Origin: Oscillospiraceae bacterium
GTDB lineage: Bacteria; Bacillota; Clostridia; Oscillospirales; Ruminococcaceae
Direction: 5' to 3'
Assembly: GCA_022791315.1 (NCBI GenBank)
Contig: JAAVYW010000025.1
Location: forward strand, 47,806 to 111,805
Length of the DNA: 64,000 bases
The notes under the pieces are model-generated. The model was given only the letters and a program-made list of their open reading frames with translations. It had not been told where the DNA came from and did not search any database. The position numbers were made by a program, and so were the translations under genes. Of this stretch, positions 16,842 to 24,440 are shown one piece after another (within the stretch, counting starts at the first letter, position 1; each line of letters opens with the position of its first letter).

Positions 16842-17810
16842 TCACGGACAGCCCAGGAGATGGGCCTCTTTTTGGGCAAGGACAGCGGACAGGCGGGCCC
16901 GCAGCCCGATGAGCCAATCCGGCTCGTTTTCCAGCTGCTGGGCCATGGCGCGGGTGAGGCGGGCCAGGCCGTAGAAATCCACAAACCGGCGCATCAGGGG
17001 GCGCAGCAGCTCCCATTCCTGGGGGTAGGTGAATTCCTCCCGGTAGCCGCTTAAAAACGCCGCTTGGGCGGGGGCAGGGTCGGTGACGCCCATGTCGTCC
17101 AGGGAATCGAAGACCTGCTCCACGTCCAGGGCATACCAGTGGAACATCCCGTCGTCAAAGTCGATGGGGGTACACAGGCCGGTGTGCTCCTCAAAGAACA
17201 CGTTGTCCGGCTCAAAGTCGTAGTGGACAAGGCCATAGCAATCCGGGGTGCGGGGCAGGGCATCCAGCGCCCTGCGCAGGGGGGCGGCCTGGGCCAACAG
17301 TTCCTGGGAGGCGCCGTAGCGCGCCAGGGCGGCTTCGGCCCAGGCCAATACCTGGGCGTACCCCCACTTGGGGCAGGCGGGGCGGTAGTCGGAGGAGAGG
17401 GCGTGGAGCTTTCCCAGCGCGCGGCCATAGGAGCGCAGCAGCGCCGGGGTGGGGGAGAGCTTATCCAGCCGGATACCCGGCACCCCCAAAAAGGCTGTGG
17501 CGTAATAGGCCCCCCAGCGGGTCTCCAGCCGCAGAAGGGTTTCGCCGGAATCGGCGGGGAGAGGGCGGACAGCCGGATAGCCCTGGGCTTCCAGATAGGC
17601 TAAGAATTCCAGCTCCCCCCGGAGGTTCCCCTCCTGCTTCTCCTCCACAGGGGCAAGGCGGAGGAAGCACACCCGCCCCTTCCGCCGGAAGGGGTACACG
17701 GCGTTGGAGGAGATGCGGAACTGCTCCAGCAGCTCCTCCTCATGGCTCCAATGGGCCAGCGCCTCATGGGCGAGGTCAAAATTTTCAAAGAGATATTTGC
17801 ATGGCAACAT
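16842..17810 (-). CDS. Aminoglycoside/choline-kinase-like phosphotransferase
   Basis: A protein of about 322 residues with the eukaryotic-like kinase fold of the APH family. The catalytic loop HYDFEPDN places His196, Asp198 and Asn203, and PIDFDD (Asp217, Asp219) supplies metal binding. An N-terminal lobe with CFLRLAPVEE precedes it. Substrates in this family range from aminoglycosides and macrolides to choline and amino sugars, and cannot be chosen here. ATG at 17810 follows AAAGGACGG. Upstream lie a promoter, a 12-codon leader ORF and an intrinsic terminator with a competing hairpin, suggesting induction by attenuation. A frameshifted membrane gene follows immediately. Confidence 0.85.
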   Translation of the reverse strand: MLPCKYLFENFDLAHEALAHWSHEEELLEQFRISSNAVYPFRRKGRVCFLRLAPVEEKQEGNLRGELEFLAYLEAQGYPAVRPLPADSGETLLRLETRWGAYYATAFLGVPGIRLDKLSPTPALLRSYGRALGKLHALSSDYRPACPKWGYAQVLAWAEAALARYGASQELLAQAAPLRRALDALPRTPDCYGLVHYDFEPDNVFFEEHTGLCTPIDFDDGMFHWYALDVEQVFDSLDDMGVTDPAPAQAAFLSGYREEFTYPQEWELLRPLMRRFVDFYGLARLTRAMAQQLENEPDWLIGLRARLSAVLAQKEAHLLGCP

Positions 17811-17831
17811 GGTGTTCCGTCCTTTCCAAAT

Positions 17832-17868
17832 AAAAAAGCTGCGCTCCCGAAAAAAACGGGCGCACAGC
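17832..17868 (-). terminator. Intrinsic terminator inside the phosphotransferase leader
   Basis: On the minus strand GCTGTGCGCCCG pairs with CGGGAGCGCAGC (one mismatch, one G-U), followed by TTTTTTATTT. It sits 22 bases before the phosphotransferase ATG, so it must be bypassed for expression. Its 3' arm CGGGAGCG is also perfectly complementary to CGCTCCCG at 17890-17897, just after the leader-ORF stop. Confidence 0.8.
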
Positions 17869-17898
17869 ATTTGCCACAGAACACCGGGGCGGGAGCGG

Positions 17899-17937
17899 TT
17901 AGAACGCATCCCAGGGCAGCATGGCAGAGTCCCGCAT
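17899..17937 (-). CDS. Leader peptide MRDSAMLPWDAF
   Basis: A 12-codon ORF with an ATG behind GAGGAGAGAAAA, within the leader of the phosphotransferase gene. It ends TTC-TAA two bases before the CGCTCCCG segment that can disrupt the downstream terminator. A ribosome at the stop codon would cover that segment and favour termination; a ribosome stalled earlier or absent would free it. The peptide sequence contains Leu-Pro-Trp-Asp. No protein evidence exists; the call rests on the ribosome site, position and RNA pairing. Confidence 0.6.
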   Translation of the reverse strand: MRDSAMLPWDAF

Positions 17938-17998
17938 TTTTCTCTCCTCACGTCGGATATTCATCGGTCTCGCTCACCTGCCTTTTCTTGATAAAATT

Positions 17999-18027
17999 AG
18001 TATATCAAAAAGCCCATCCCCTGTCAA
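17999..18027 (-). promoter_or_regulatory. Promoter of phosphotransferase leader
   Basis: On the minus strand TTGACA (18022-18027) and TATACT (17999-18004) are separated by exactly 17 bases. The transcript would begin near 17991, about 55 bases before the leader peptide. Confidence 0.8.
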
Positions 18028-18117
18028 GCGCCGAACCGCTTAGTGGGACAAAGACTTTGCCGGATATTGTTAGATATCAAACTATTAGTTGTATTTAAAC
18101 TTAATACAAAAAATAGT

Positions 18118-18146
18118 TTGCAATACAGATGAAATAATGGTATCAT
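18118..18146 (+). promoter_or_regulatory. Promoter of degenerate SLOG gene
   Basis: TTGCAA (18118-18123) and TATCAT (18141-18146), spacer 17, in an AT-rich stretch divergent from the phosphotransferase promoter. Confidence 0.6.
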
Positions 18147-18196
18147 CTCTGTGAACAAAAAATGTTTAATAAAATAAAAAGGGAGAATAGGAAACA

Positions 18197-18697
18197 ATGC
18201 GCATAGCAATAGTCAGTTCGAGTGGCCTCTATGCAAAGGAATTGGGAAAATTTTTGCCGGAGGGTGTGACGGAAATTGTCAGCAGGGGGACAGAGGGGGT
18301 TGAGACGCAGGCAAGGGAATACGCACAGGCAAAGGGGATTCCGTTCACGGGATGCCTGGCGGATTATGAAAAGCGTGGCCGGGAGGCGCTCTTAGAGCGG
18401 GCAGGCCTGGTGCTGGCCTTTTGGGACGGCCTGTCACAGGAGACACAGCTTGTGCTGGAGGCGTGTACCGAAAGGGGGATTGCTGTCCGGATGTTCCTCA
18501 CATTGGACGGCGGGGAGTTTTTGGAGCAGGAGGCCAAGCACGCCCAGGTGTTCAGCATTTTGGCCCAGGCTGCCCAGAAAAAGGGCAAGAGCCTCTCCAA
18601 GATGTCAGCGGGGGAGCTGCGGCCGGGGGAGCTGATTCGCCTGATGAAGGCGGTGGTTAAGGCCAGGAGAAAGACAAAGGGGAAGCGGGAATCATAG
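18197..18697 (+). CDS. Divergent SLOG-like protein
   Basis: A protein of 166 residues that follows the pattern of short SLOG proteins (GSRG...GGARGVDT...DLVLAFWDG), but with altered loops. The first loop reads SSSGLY and the second SRGTEGVETQ, while VLAFWDGLSQET is retained. The usual segment with an RN motif before the last strand is shortened. If the ligand site needs the canonical glycines and aspartate, this copy may be inactive or bind something else. The C-terminal 40 residues are Lys/Arg-rich. ATG at 18197 follows AAAGGGAG. It stands alone between its promoter and a shared terminator. Confidence 0.65.
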   Translation: MRIAIVSSSGLYAKELGKFLPEGVTEIVSRGTEGVETQAREYAQAKGIPFTGCLADYEKRGREALLERAGLVLAFWDGLSQETQLVLEACTERGIAVRMFLTLDGGEFLEQEAKHAQVFSILAQAAQKKGKSLSKMSAGELRPGELIRLMKAVVKARRKTKGKRES

Positions 18698-18708
18698 TGC
18701 CTGCTCTG

Positions 18709-18748
18709 TGCGCCAAAAAGGCCAGCCCAGGAAGGGCTGGCCTTTTTC
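18709..18748. terminator. Bidirectional terminator
   Basis: AAAAAGGCCAGCCC pairs with GGGCTGGCCTTTTT. An A-run on one side and a T-run on the other let it serve both the SLOG gene and the convergent surface-protein gene. Confidence 0.88.
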
Positions 18749-18751
18749 GTG

Positions 18752-20323
18752 TTAGGGTTCCCGGTCTTTTGCATTTTCCTCCTGCCGGCGGGAGGACAGC
18801 TTGGAGGCCACTACATGGAGCTGGACACCCAGGCCCGCTGCCAGGAGGATGGAGGAGAGGCTCATCCCGCTGCCGGAAGATGCCTTTTGGTAGAAGATAT
18901 GGTTTTCTCCGCCATACCGGGCTGGCGGCGTCTCCGCAGGCTGGGGAGGTACGGCGGTTTGCCCGCTGCTGCTCTCTGCCGGGAGCTCCCGGTATGTAAT
19001 CACCACTTGCTCCTGCAATATCTCGGGCTCCGGCTGGGCGGGGGCGGGTTCCTCCGGATTGGCGGGAAGGGATGGGGCAGCGGGAGCGGGCGGCTCATTC
19101 CCGGCTGTGGGTTCCGGTTCCGTGTCGGGTACCTCCTCCTCTTTGCTGCGGAGGCGCAGGGGGTTGGATGCTTCCGGTTTGGGCGCAGCCTCCTCCTCTG
19201 GAAGCTCCGGTTCCCACGGCCGGACAGGGCCGGGAGACGGGGTATCCGGCTGGCTGGGCCCAGGGGGTTCCTCGGGCGGAGCAGGGGGAATAGGCGCTTC
19301 ATCGCTGCCAGATGGGGGAGGAGGTGTTTCGTCCGGTGGGCTGGGTTCCTCCGTGCCGCCAGGGGGCTCCTCCTTGTCGTCCGGGGGTTTTGGGACAACC
19401 GGGTCGTTGCTGTCATCGGGCGGTTCTGTTTCGTCTGGCGGTTTTTCGTCATCCGGTTTCTCTTCGCCGTCTGGCTTTTCTTCCCCGTCTGGTTTCTCTT
19501 CGCCATCGGGGTTCTCTTCCCCGCCGGGTTTTTCTCCTTCGCCCGGTTCCTCCGGTTCAGGGGCTTTCTCGCACTCAATGGTGACTTGCCCCAGGTACAC
19601 GGCGTTTGGATTCGTGTTTGCCAGCGTGCCGCCGCCTGCCAGGGGATAGCTCTGGCAGTCTTTTATGCCAATCCGGACAAAACCGGCTTGGGCGGGCAGA
19701 TTGGCCTCGCAGAGGTAGTAGCAGAAATCCCCGCTGCCAGTTTCTAGGCTCTGGCTCTTGATGTCGAGGATGCGGTACTCTACTTCGGTAAACTGCTCCC
19801 CGTCCTGGGACAGGGAGAGCTGCACAAGCCCTTGGCACAGGCCGCCGGGGAGAGGGCCTGTCTCCTGCTGCTGCATCTCATATTGGAACATGCGGTGGTT
19901 CCAACAGAGCTGGTACCAGCTGCCCCCGTGCTCCGCCCAGAGGGAATCGCTCTGGGGAGAATACCGGAGAGGGAGGCACTGGCTGGCATCGAGATAGCTG
20001 CCCAACACCGCGCAGGAATCCCCGCTGACGCCTGGGACCAGACGGTCGCCCCGCCGGGTGGGGGAACAGAACAAGGGGGAGCTGGTGTAAAACCCGAAGC
20101 GGACGGCAACGGCCCGGGGCGCCTTACAGGTGAGGTACACTTCCGGGGCCAGGGGCAGTGCCTTGCGCACAACAGCCTCCGGCGCGGAGGGCCAGGAGGA
20201 GAGCAGGGGGAAGTTCTCCGCGGCTTCCGAAAACCCGGTGTATTCCAGTACGCCCTGTTCCGCCCCATAGCAGGGGAACGCCAGAAGGAGGAGGAAGGCC
20301 AATGCGATTGCCAGCTGTCTCAT
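18752..20323 (-). CDS. Secreted, membrane-anchored Pro/Glu-rich surface protein
   Basis: A protein of 523 residues. A signal peptide (MRQLAIALAFLLLLAFPCYG) leads a globular region of about 230 residues with six to eight cysteines. A linker of about 210 residues rich in Pro, Glu, Asp and Gly follows, including three tandem PDGEEK units. A final hydrophobic segment (SLSSILLAAGLGVQLHVVA) and a basic tail complete it. The layout fits a protein held in the membrane with its folded domain spaced outward through the wall. The globular part has no family I recognise. The linker DNA is repetitive, so its length may vary between strains. The antisense Gly/Ser-rich frame is a shadow of this linker. Confidence 0.75.
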   Translation of the reverse strand: MRQLAIALAFLLLLAFPCYGAEQGVLEYTGFSEAAENFPLLSSWPSAPEAVVRKALPLAPEVYLTCKAPRAVAVRFGFYTSSPLFCSPTRRGDRLVPGVSGDSCAVLGSYLDASQCLPLRYSPQSDSLWAEHGGSWYQLCWNHRMFQYEMQQQETGPLPGGLCQGLVQLSLSQDGEQFTEVEYRILDIKSQSLETGSGDFCYYLCEANLPAQAGFVRIGIKDCQSYPLAGGGTLANTNPNAVYLGQVTIECEKAPEPEEPGEGEKPGGEENPDGEEKPDGEEKPDGEEKPDDEKPPDETEPPDDSNDPVVPKPPDDKEEPPGGTEEPSPPDETPPPPSGSDEAPIPPAPPEEPPGPSQPDTPSPGPVRPWEPELPEEEAAPKPEASNPLRLRSKEEEVPDTEPEPTAGNEPPAPAAPSLPANPEEPAPAQPEPEILQEQVVITYRELPAESSSGQTAVPPQPAETPPARYGGENHIFYQKASSGSGMSLSSILLAAGLGVQLHVVASKLSSRRQEENAKDREP

Positions 20324-20488
20324 CTCAGTTGTCAGCCCCTTCCGTAAGATTCAAGTTTAGTATATCGTGAAGAGTGGTGGGCCGTCAACAAATTTCGACA
20401 AAATTTTTGATGGGATTTTGATTTTTTTGTGGGATAATGAAAAGGCAGGCCTCAGAGCCAATCCCCTGGGGCCTGCTTGCCCTATCCG

Positions 20489-22834
20489 TTATCCGGCCAG
20501 AATCCGCTTGATGCCGCGCCAAAAATGGCCGTTAGCCATTTCCAGGAGGCCGGGCATGATGCCGCCCCGGAGGCCGCTGAAAATCTGCATGCTGCGCAGG
20601 GGGAGGCCCACGCTGGAGGCCAGCAGCATCTTGTACTCCGAGCTCTCCTTGTCCTTATTCCTGCCCTGCCCAAGGTCCAGCACCAGCAGGGCGATACGGA
20701 AGACCAGGCGCATGACCAGGGAGGAATCGCGCATCTCCTCCACGGTGTTGTCCATGGTGAAGCGGCCTTTCTCCGGTTTTTCCGGCGTATAGCGCCGGCC
20801 CATGGCGGTTTCCAGGCCCTGCTGTGTGGGGGTGCCGGTACAGGTCTCGTACCAGCTCCCCCTCTGCCAGGCGGGGGGACGCACCTGTTCCCCAGGCAGA
20901 TGGAGGGTGTGGGACAGGGGCAGTTCCCGGCTGCTGCCGCCCACCAACAGGGTGTATTCCCCCTCCGGCACCCGCCAGTCCCCGTGCCAGACAGCAAAGG
21001 AACGGCGGCCAAGGGGGAAGCTGACCTCCCGGCTCTCGCCCGGCTGCAAAAACACCTTGCAGAAGCCCTTGAGTTCCCGCAGGGGGCGATGGAGGCCCTT
21101 TTGGGGCGGCTGCACATAGAGCTGCGCCACCTCCGCCCCGGCCCGCGCCCCGGTATTGGTGACAGTGGCAAATGCCTGCGTGCCCTCCACGCGCAGGGCG
21201 CTGTAGGAAAAGCTGGTATAGCTCAGGCCATGGCCGAAGGGCCAGCGCAGGGGTTTTCCGGCTTTGTCGTAGTAGCGGTATCCGGTGTAGAGGCCTTCCA
21301 GGTAGAGGGCGTCTTTCCCTTTGCCATAGTAGGGGGCAGAGACGCAGTCCTCATACCGCAGGGGCCAGCTCTCGGCCAGTTTCCCGCAGGGGTTGGCTCT
21401 CCCGTAGAGCAGGTTGGCGATGGCCTCGCCCCCGGCCTGCCCCGGCAGGCCCATATAGAGGATGGCCCTCACCTTCCCCTCCCAGGGGCACTCCACCGGG
21501 CAGCCGCACAGCAGCACCACCACAGTATTGGGGTTGGCCTTTGCCACGGCCTCTATCATCTTCCCCTGCCCTTCGGGCAGCTGCATGTTCTCCCGGTCAA
21601 AGCCCTCGGACTCCGCCTGCTCTGGAAGGCCGGCAAACACGACGGCAGCTTGGGCCTTCCCCGCCGCTGCAGCCGCTTGAGCCAGCAGCGCTTCGGTGGT
21701 CTCGCCCTGGGGGCCGCAGCCGGGGGAAAAGGTGGCATCTGGCAGGAAGTCCAGGGGGATGTCCAGCCGGGTGGGGGCGATATGGCTGGAGCCCGCCCCC
21801 TGGTAGCGGGGGGCTTTGGCCATGGCCCCGATGACGGCCAGGCGGCTCCCCTCTGCAAGGGGCAGCAGGGGCCCCTCGTTTTTCAACAGCACTGCCCCCT
21901 GCTCTGCGGCCCGCCGGGCCAGGGCATGGTGGACCGCCTCGTCTAGGGGGTATGGTTCCCGCAGGGTGTGGGCGGCCCGGAGCATCAGCCTGAGTACCCG
22001 GCTTGCGCTGGCGTCTATGGCGCTCTCTTCCAGCTGGCCCGCCTGCACTGCCCGCAGTGTCTCCTTCTCCATATAGGCACTGCCCCCTGGCATGTTCAGG
22101 TCACAACCCGCCGCGAAGCCCTGCACGCGGTGGTTCATCGCGCCCCAGTCGGTGACGACCAGCCCGCCAAAGCCCCACTGGGTGCGGAGGATGTGGGTGA
22201 GCAGCTCCCGGCTGTCGCTGCAGTGGATGCCGTTCAGCTTGGGATAGGCGCACATCACAGCCGAGGGGTTCCCCTCTTTCACTGCAAGCTCAAAGGCGGG
22301 GAGGTAGAGCTCCCGGAGGGTGCGCTCGTCCATCACGCTGTTGGAGACAAAGCGGCACTTCTCCTGGGAGTTGGCGGCAAAGTGCTTGAGGCAGGCCCCG
22401 ATTCCCTGGGATTCCATGCCCCGGATAAAGCCGGCGGCCAATTTCCCCGACAAGTAGGGGTCTTCGCTGAAATACTCGAATCCCCGCCCGCAGAGGGGGT
22501 TGCGCTTCAGGTTTACCCCAGGGCCCAGCACAAGGCCCACCCCCTGGGCCCTGGCCTCCTCCCCGATGGCGGCGCCGATTTCTGACAGCAGCGCCGCATC
22601 CCAGCTCCCGGCGGTGGTGACCTCTGCCGGGAAACAGGTGGCGGGCCGGGATTCATGTACCCCCAGCATGTCCACCCGCCGGGATTTCTCCTGCTTGCGC
22701 AGGCCGTGGGGGCCGTCGCACAGGAAGAGGGCGGGGACTCCTTTGGCCGCCTTGGTCTTCCAGAAGCTCCCGCCGGAGCAGAGCGCAATTTTTTCCCGCA
22801 GGCTCATGCCTTCCAGGATAGCTTTGATTTCCAT
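20489..22834 (-). CDS. Glycoside hydrolase family 3 beta-glucosidase
   Basis: A 781-residue GH3 enzyme releasing beta-linked glucose or related sugars from short glycans. The N-terminal barrel holds KHFAANSQ (Lys150-His151) and GLVVTDWGAM, with Asp229 as the nucleophile. The alpha/beta sandwich and a fibronectin III-like domain (AEVAQLYVQPP, LRELKGF) follow. About 100 extra C-terminal residues (from GLETAMGRRY) form a helical tail seen in some clostridial GH3 proteins. No signal peptide is present, so it acts in the cytoplasm. ATG at 22834 is behind AAGGAGG. It is a single gene without an adjacent sugar transporter. Confidence 0.94.
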   Translation of the reverse strand: MEIKAILEGMSLREKIALCSGGSFWKTKAAKGVPALFLCDGPHGLRKQEKSRRVDMLGVHESRPATCFPAEVTTAGSWDAALLSEIGAAIGEEARAQGVGLVLGPGVNLKRNPLCGRGFEYFSEDPYLSGKLAAGFIRGMESQGIGACLKHFAANSQEKCRFVSNSVMDERTLRELYLPAFELAVKEGNPSAVMCAYPKLNGIHCSDSRELLTHILRTQWGFGGLVVTDWGAMNHRVQGFAAGCDLNMPGGSAYMEKETLRAVQAGQLEESAIDASASRVLRLMLRAAHTLREPYPLDEAVHHALARRAAEQGAVLLKNEGPLLPLAEGSRLAVIGAMAKAPRYQGAGSSHIAPTRLDIPLDFLPDATFSPGCGPQGETTEALLAQAAAAAGKAQAAVVFAGLPEQAESEGFDRENMQLPEGQGKMIEAVAKANPNTVVVLLCGCPVECPWEGKVRAILYMGLPGQAGGEAIANLLYGRANPCGKLAESWPLRYEDCVSAPYYGKGKDALYLEGLYTGYRYYDKAGKPLRWPFGHGLSYTSFSYSALRVEGTQAFATVTNTGARAGAEVAQLYVQPPQKGLHRPLRELKGFCKVFLQPGESREVSFPLGRRSFAVWHGDWRVPEGEYTLLVGGSSRELPLSHTLHLPGEQVRPPAWQRGSWYETCTGTPTQQGLETAMGRRYTPEKPEKGRFTMDNTVEEMRDSSLVMRLVFRIALLVLDLGQGRNKDKESSEYKMLLASSVGLPLRSMQIFSGLRGGIMPGLLEMANGHFWRGIKRILAG

Positions 22835-22924
22835 TCGTTCCTCCTTGTAGGGGCTTGTCCCCTGTTTTGCTGCTTATTGTATCACTGTTCGGCAGGGTGG
22901 GAGAAAACTAAACTGGTGGTGGCG

Positions 22925-23141
22925 GAGGCCTGTTTGCCTGGCGGCAAAGGTGGCTGTGGGGGTGGGATGTGGTGGCGGTAAGGGGAAGCTGGGGGAGGGC
23001 GGCGTGTGGGCTAGGAGGAAGTTAAGGCTTTGATATGGGGCGCCGCCCGGGGGGAAGGGGGGGAGGGGGTTCGCTCGCTGCGGCGAGCGACCAGGACGCT
23101 ATCCTGGCCCAGAAACTTTAGTTTGCCTACGGCGTGGTAGG
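22925..23141 (+). repeat. Hairpin-string element, copy D
   Basis: A diverged copy filling the gap between the GH3 and spoIID genes: GGCCTGTTTGCCTGGCGGCAAAG, GGCGGCGTG, GGCGCCGCCC, TTCGCTCGCTGCGGCGAGCGACC, CAGGACGCTATCCTGG, and the tail GAAACTTTAGTTTGCCTACGGCGTGGTAG. No gene is seen. Confidence 0.7.
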
Positions 23142-23145
23142 GGGG

Positions 23146-24189
23146 TTAATCGTTGAGGGTAGATTCGTCTACGATTTCTACTCCGGTATAGTAGTATTGG
23201 ATAATTTCTTCGCAGCTCATGCCTTGGCGGGCCAGGTAGTCGGCGCCGTACTGGCTGAGGCCCACGTCGTGGCCGTAGCCTGCCACGTCGAAGCAGAATT
23301 CCCCGTCTTCCCAGAGTACCCCGAAGTTGGCCGAACGCAGGCCAAAGAGGGAGCGGACCTGGGCCCCGGTAAGCAGGTGGTCGCCCACCAGGATTTCCTG
23401 GACATTCCCTGATTCTGTGCGGCTTACCACGGAGAACCAGTCCCCTTCGTCTTCCTGTAGCGTGATGGTGGGATATCCCCTGGCAATGCGGTCCCTGGCC
23501 TCCTCTGCCGTGAAGGTGACTGCCGTGGAGAACTCCGGCGCGTTTTGGTCAAAGGAGCTGTCCACCGGCGCAAGGTAGGCGGCGCCGCCTGACCACACGT
23601 TTTCCGCCGACTCTGTCCGGCCGCTGCTGATGGCGTGCCATGCCGCCACAATGGGTTCTTTCTCGTATACAATGACCTTTCCCGCCACCGCCTGGGCGGC
23701 CTCCTTTAGCTTGGCATAGTATTCCTCAAACTGATCCCCATACCGCTCCTGCATCTGCGCCACAGTGAGATACCCCAGTGCGCTGGCCGGGTCGGCCACA
23801 AAGTCGGGGCCGTCCCCCTCGCCCCGCTGCTGCTGGCACTTCAGGGCATAGGTATAGGCCGCCAGGCCCTGGGCCTTCAGCGCTTCCAGGTGGAAGGTGG
23901 GGGGCATCTCCGCTGCAATGGCGCCCAGGATAAATTCCGAGGCGCTCACCTCGCTGACCTCCCCGGTCTCCCGGTCTGCAATGCGGAAGACTGTCTCCCC
24001 CGGTGTCTGGCCCTCTTCCGGGAGGGATGGCTCCGTGGGGGGCGGGGGAGTATCTTTTTCCCCCTGTTCTGTCTTGGTTACAGGGCTCCCGCTCCCCGTC
24101 AGCAGGGCAGTACCCCCATATAGCGCCAGGAATGGCAGGCCTGCCATAAACAGGGCCAGCATCAAAAAAATCGCCAGCTGCATCCTCAT
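23146..24189 (-). CDS. spoIID: SpoIID/LytB domain protein
   Basis: A membrane-anchored protein of about 347 residues. The N-terminal helix (LAIFLMLALFMAGLPFLALYG) is followed by a Pro-rich linker. The SpoIID domain contains EFILGAIAAEMP, the glutamate of which is the likely lytic transglycosylase residue. YALKCQQQ, AWHAISSGRTESAENVW and GYGHDVGLSQYGA (a family signature) follow. SpoIID degrades denuded glycan strands during engulfment in sporulation. ATG at 24189 lies behind AAAGGACGG. It is transcribed away from citrate synthase. Sporulation-specific regulation is expected, but I could not assign a sigma-E promoter. Confidence 0.9.
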   Translation of the reverse strand: MRMQLAIFLMLALFMAGLPFLALYGGTALLTGSGSPVTKTEQGEKDTPPPPTEPSLPEEGQTPGETVFRIADRETGEVSEVSASEFILGAIAAEMPPTFHLEALKAQGLAAYTYALKCQQQRGEGDGPDFVADPASALGYLTVAQMQERYGDQFEEYYAKLKEAAQAVAGKVIVYEKEPIVAAWHAISSGRTESAENVWSGGAAYLAPVDSSFDQNAPEFSTAVTFTAEEARDRIARGYPTITLQEDEGDWFSVVSRTESGNVQEILVGDHLLTGAQVRSLFGLRSANFGVLWEDGEFCFDVAGYGHDVGLSQYGADYLARQGMSCEEIIQYYYTGVEIVDESTLND

Positions 24190-24360
24190 CTTCTTTTCCC
24201 GTCCTTTCTCCGTTGCCCGGCCAGGACATGTCCACCCGGCAGGTAGCGTGATTTTGAAATTATAGCTATCTGATAATGCAAATTTTGGCGAATTTTTTCT
24301 TTTCCTCTGCGTATTTTGCAAGTTCTTGCTCTTTGGATTTCAAAAAATTCGATTTTTCCC

Positions 24361-24389
24361 TTGACTTTCCAGGGTGCATCCGATACAAT
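24361..24389 (+). promoter_or_regulatory. Citrate synthase promoter
   Basis: TTGACT (24361-24366) and TACAAT (24384-24389) with a 17-base spacer, about 50 bases before the chosen start. Confidence 0.7.
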
Positions 24390-24440
24390 AGCTATAATCT
24401 CGATATTGCTATAAAAGACTATGCTGGGCGGGGGGAGAAG

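Noticed and set aside
19059..19649. Gly/Ser-rich plus-strand frame
   Set aside because: It is the antisense of the Pro/Glu-rich linker of the surface protein; the periodicity comes from that linker.
20477..21946. 489-codon plus-strand frame opposite the GH3 gene
   Set aside because: The GH3 motifs on the minus strand are decisive; this frame lacks a ribosome site and domains.
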